NCBI GenBank assembly: GCA_000310025.1
Contig: FN649758.1
Span: forward strand, 2,385,160-2,449,159
Origin: Ectocarpus siliculosus
Lineage: Eukaryota > Sar > Phaeophyceae > Ectocarpales > Ectocarpaceae
Direction: 5' to 3'
DNA length: 64,000 bases
Shown one piece after another: positions 62,025 through 64,000 of this stretch. A model generated the notes under the pieces. It saw only the letters and a list, made by a program, of their open reading frames with translations. It was not told the origin of the DNA and searched no databases. Position 1 is the first letter of the stretch; each line of letters opens with the position of its first letter. A program made the translations under genes and the position numbers.

Positions 62025-64000
62025 ACTTGAAGGCAAGTATGGTTATTATGGTTGTATTTTTTCACGTGATCTGTTGTGGGCGAACAAGTTTGAGAGCATG
62101 TTTGTCGAAGTGCCTTCTGGCGAGGAATTGCGGGTACCCGGCGTCGCAATCAATGTAGACTACCAGTGGGAGTAAAACATATTCGGGTGCAATTCTCTAC
62201 GAAGTTTCCCAGGCATGACAACCTAGTTGTGATACATCGTAGCTGGTGAGTCTTGTGGACGCATGTCTCGGTACTGTTGTAGCATGGGTTGCGACGACCA
62301 AGCACAATAAATATATTTCCAAGTATGAACAACTGTGTACGAGTATGCATATATGTGTACTGTGAAGTATACAACTTCCACATGGGTTTGGAGGCCGCAT
62401 TTATGTGGAAACACACACGCAGGCGTGCCGAGAAAAGCTGTCCCGGCTGTGCCGCTGGCTGTGTCCGACGGCGGCCAAATCACTCTCCTGCTGCAAATAA
62501 ATGGTGTGGCCGAAGTTGTCCAAAATGCCGACGGACACGCGGCCCAAAATGTTTGGGGCAAATGCCTTTTGCATTAAACCTTGGGTAGGTGGCAATAAAA
62601 GTGACTGGGAAACACCGGGAGAGCTGTATTACGAAGAAGATCCAGACAATCGGTTTCAGAGCCCCACAACTACAGCAGCAGTAGACACAAATGGTTTAAA
62701 CCTTTTCGGCGGGTTGTCGAAAAATGCCGTACGCTATCCATCACCACGGAACAGGGTACGATGTTTCCAAACGATATTACTACCTACAGTGGAGCAACAG
62801 AGGAGAGACGGGCGAGGTGGATAGTACGGAAGAAAACACGGAGGGCAATACACACTTCCGGAGCGAATGCAATCTCTATCAGTGACAAGCCTGGAGACAG
62901 AGAGCGTCTCGGAGTAGCTCTAAATTTATCTACCGACCTCAGATTGGCCGACTTTCGGAGTTGACCGGCTCGTCTGCACTACAACTGTGGCGGGCATGGA
63001 GGAAAAAGTACAGGGGTCAAAAGGGTTTCGTTGGGGTCGGAGAGGTGCATGGTGTTTTGTTGTGTGACACAAAACCAAGAAGCGAATTCATGCACTCTTG
63101 CGCCGCGAAAGACTCCCCCCGTCTTCACCACCAAGTAGTCGAAACCGAGAGGCCACTTCGTGCTCTTCCTCCTGCTCTTTGCTGATGGCGGGCTGCCACC
63201 ACCTCTATACCAACCGCACACGTTGTTTCCGCGGTTCGGGCGATCTTCTCCCGCCCCGTTGCCTCAACGTGACGGGCATGTTGCTGTGACCAAAGCCGCA
63301 AACCTAACTTCGCTTCCTGGCCGTGGAGGCCGCTTCCCTCTCTTCATGTTTGTCGCGCCACCACCAGGGCCTTTTTCGCTGGGCGCCGAGTTTCTCTTTG
63401 ACCACGTGGACAATTGTACAACTGTTCTTCGAGCACACTGTGTGTGTGTGGGTGGTGCCTGGTGAATCGAAGAATTTGCGAAACCGACAAAAAAATTATG
63501 TACCAGGTACAATTTTCTTCCACACAACGAGGCTCCCTCCGCCTTGGTGCGAAAATAATTGTCCTTGTTGTTGTGGGTTCTGGCGAGCTACTGGCGAGAC
63601 AGTCAGGAACGTTCCTCAGAACGATGTGGCTTTCATTCAAGACCTGTACCGAGTTGTCGTTGATTGTAGACTACATAGACTAGTCTACAAATGCATTGGC
63701 CGCGCGAAATCTTACGCGGACTTTATACTTGTTGCACCGCCGTCATGGAACTATGAGAGAGAGTCAAGATCACCTTCTCCTGGTCCAAGCTCGGGACCCC
63801 CATCACTAGTTTATGTCTGTGCAGACTACATAAATAGGAAGTAAGGAGTCGAACCGGGTGTGGGAACCGCAGCGCCCGGGCGTGTACGCGATGGTCGCGA
63901 GTATCCGGAGGGCGTAGGCTGACATAATCGGGAATCAGACACACCAACCAATACGTCTCTCGATCATGTCAGCATACGCCCTCCGGATTCCCGCCGACCA
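62025..64000. other. Unassigned right-end region
   Basis: Downstream of TMEM258. Frames around 62401-62595 (minus) and 62501-62950 (plus, two overlapping frames) have protein-like composition, but I recognise no family and cannot link exons. An alternating pattern between two plus frames near 62750 would fit a frameshifted relic. The region ends in an inverted repeat. Confidence 0.3.
63903..63988. repeat. 28 bp inverted repeat with 30 bp spacer at the window end
   Basis: 63903-63930 and 63961-63988 are reverse complements with two mismatches (core atccggagggcgta). The pair could be a hairpin, or the two ends of a very short element. Confidence 0.8.

Noticed and set aside
63843..63880. tRNA-like T-loop text (gagtcgaaccggg) near the right end
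   Set aside because: The arms do not pair and no D or anticodon arm can be built around it.

Overview
The window is a eukaryotic nuclear genomic segment. It has many spliced genes with conserved exon phases, a cytosolic ribosomal protein gene, an axonemal dynein heavy chain and an intron about every 150-200 coding bases. A complete outer-arm dynein gene means an organism with motile flagella at some stage. The dense short exons, 100-800 bp introns, MYB gene and intronic repeats would fit a stramenopile alga (brown-alga-like), but that placement is inference and no marker gene settles it. All exon models were read by hand, from family resemblance, reading-frame continuity and splice signals.

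Layout. (1) 1-4577, plus: 3' part of a GPALPP1/DUF3752-type gene, with an extra N-terminal region that runs off the left edge. (2) 5357-36470, minus: a complete 69-exon beta-type outer-arm dynein heavy chain, about 4511 residues, filling almost half the window; it converges with gene 1. (3) 36471-41112: 4.6 kb with no gene I can support. (4) 41113-43727, plus: a two-repeat MYB protein. (5) 46086-48824, minus: ribosomal protein S17 (eS17), whose first coding exon is just the ATG and whose 2.1 kb second intron holds a MITE and a dispersed repeat. (6) 50553-59856, minus: a complete 15-exon DDB1. (7) 60231-62024, plus: a tiny TMEM258/OST-subunit gene, head to head with DDB1 across 374 bp. (8) 62025-64000: unassigned sequence ending in an inverted repeat.

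The genes are unrelated housekeeping and motility functions (splicing-associated protein, ciliary motor, transcription factor, translation, DNA repair/ubiquitin ligase, N-glycosylation), so there is no operon-like logic. DDB1 and TMEM258 do appear to share a bidirectional promoter.

The most distinctive observation is the number of GC-AG introns. By my models 8 of about 97 introns (about 8%) begin with GC rather than GT, each at an AG|GC junction that restores the family alignment. Other points of interest are an inverted pair of AT-rich repeats, one in the first intron of each member of the DDB1/TMEM258 pair, and a repeat shared between MYB and RPS17 introns. I did not find a clearly new biological system.
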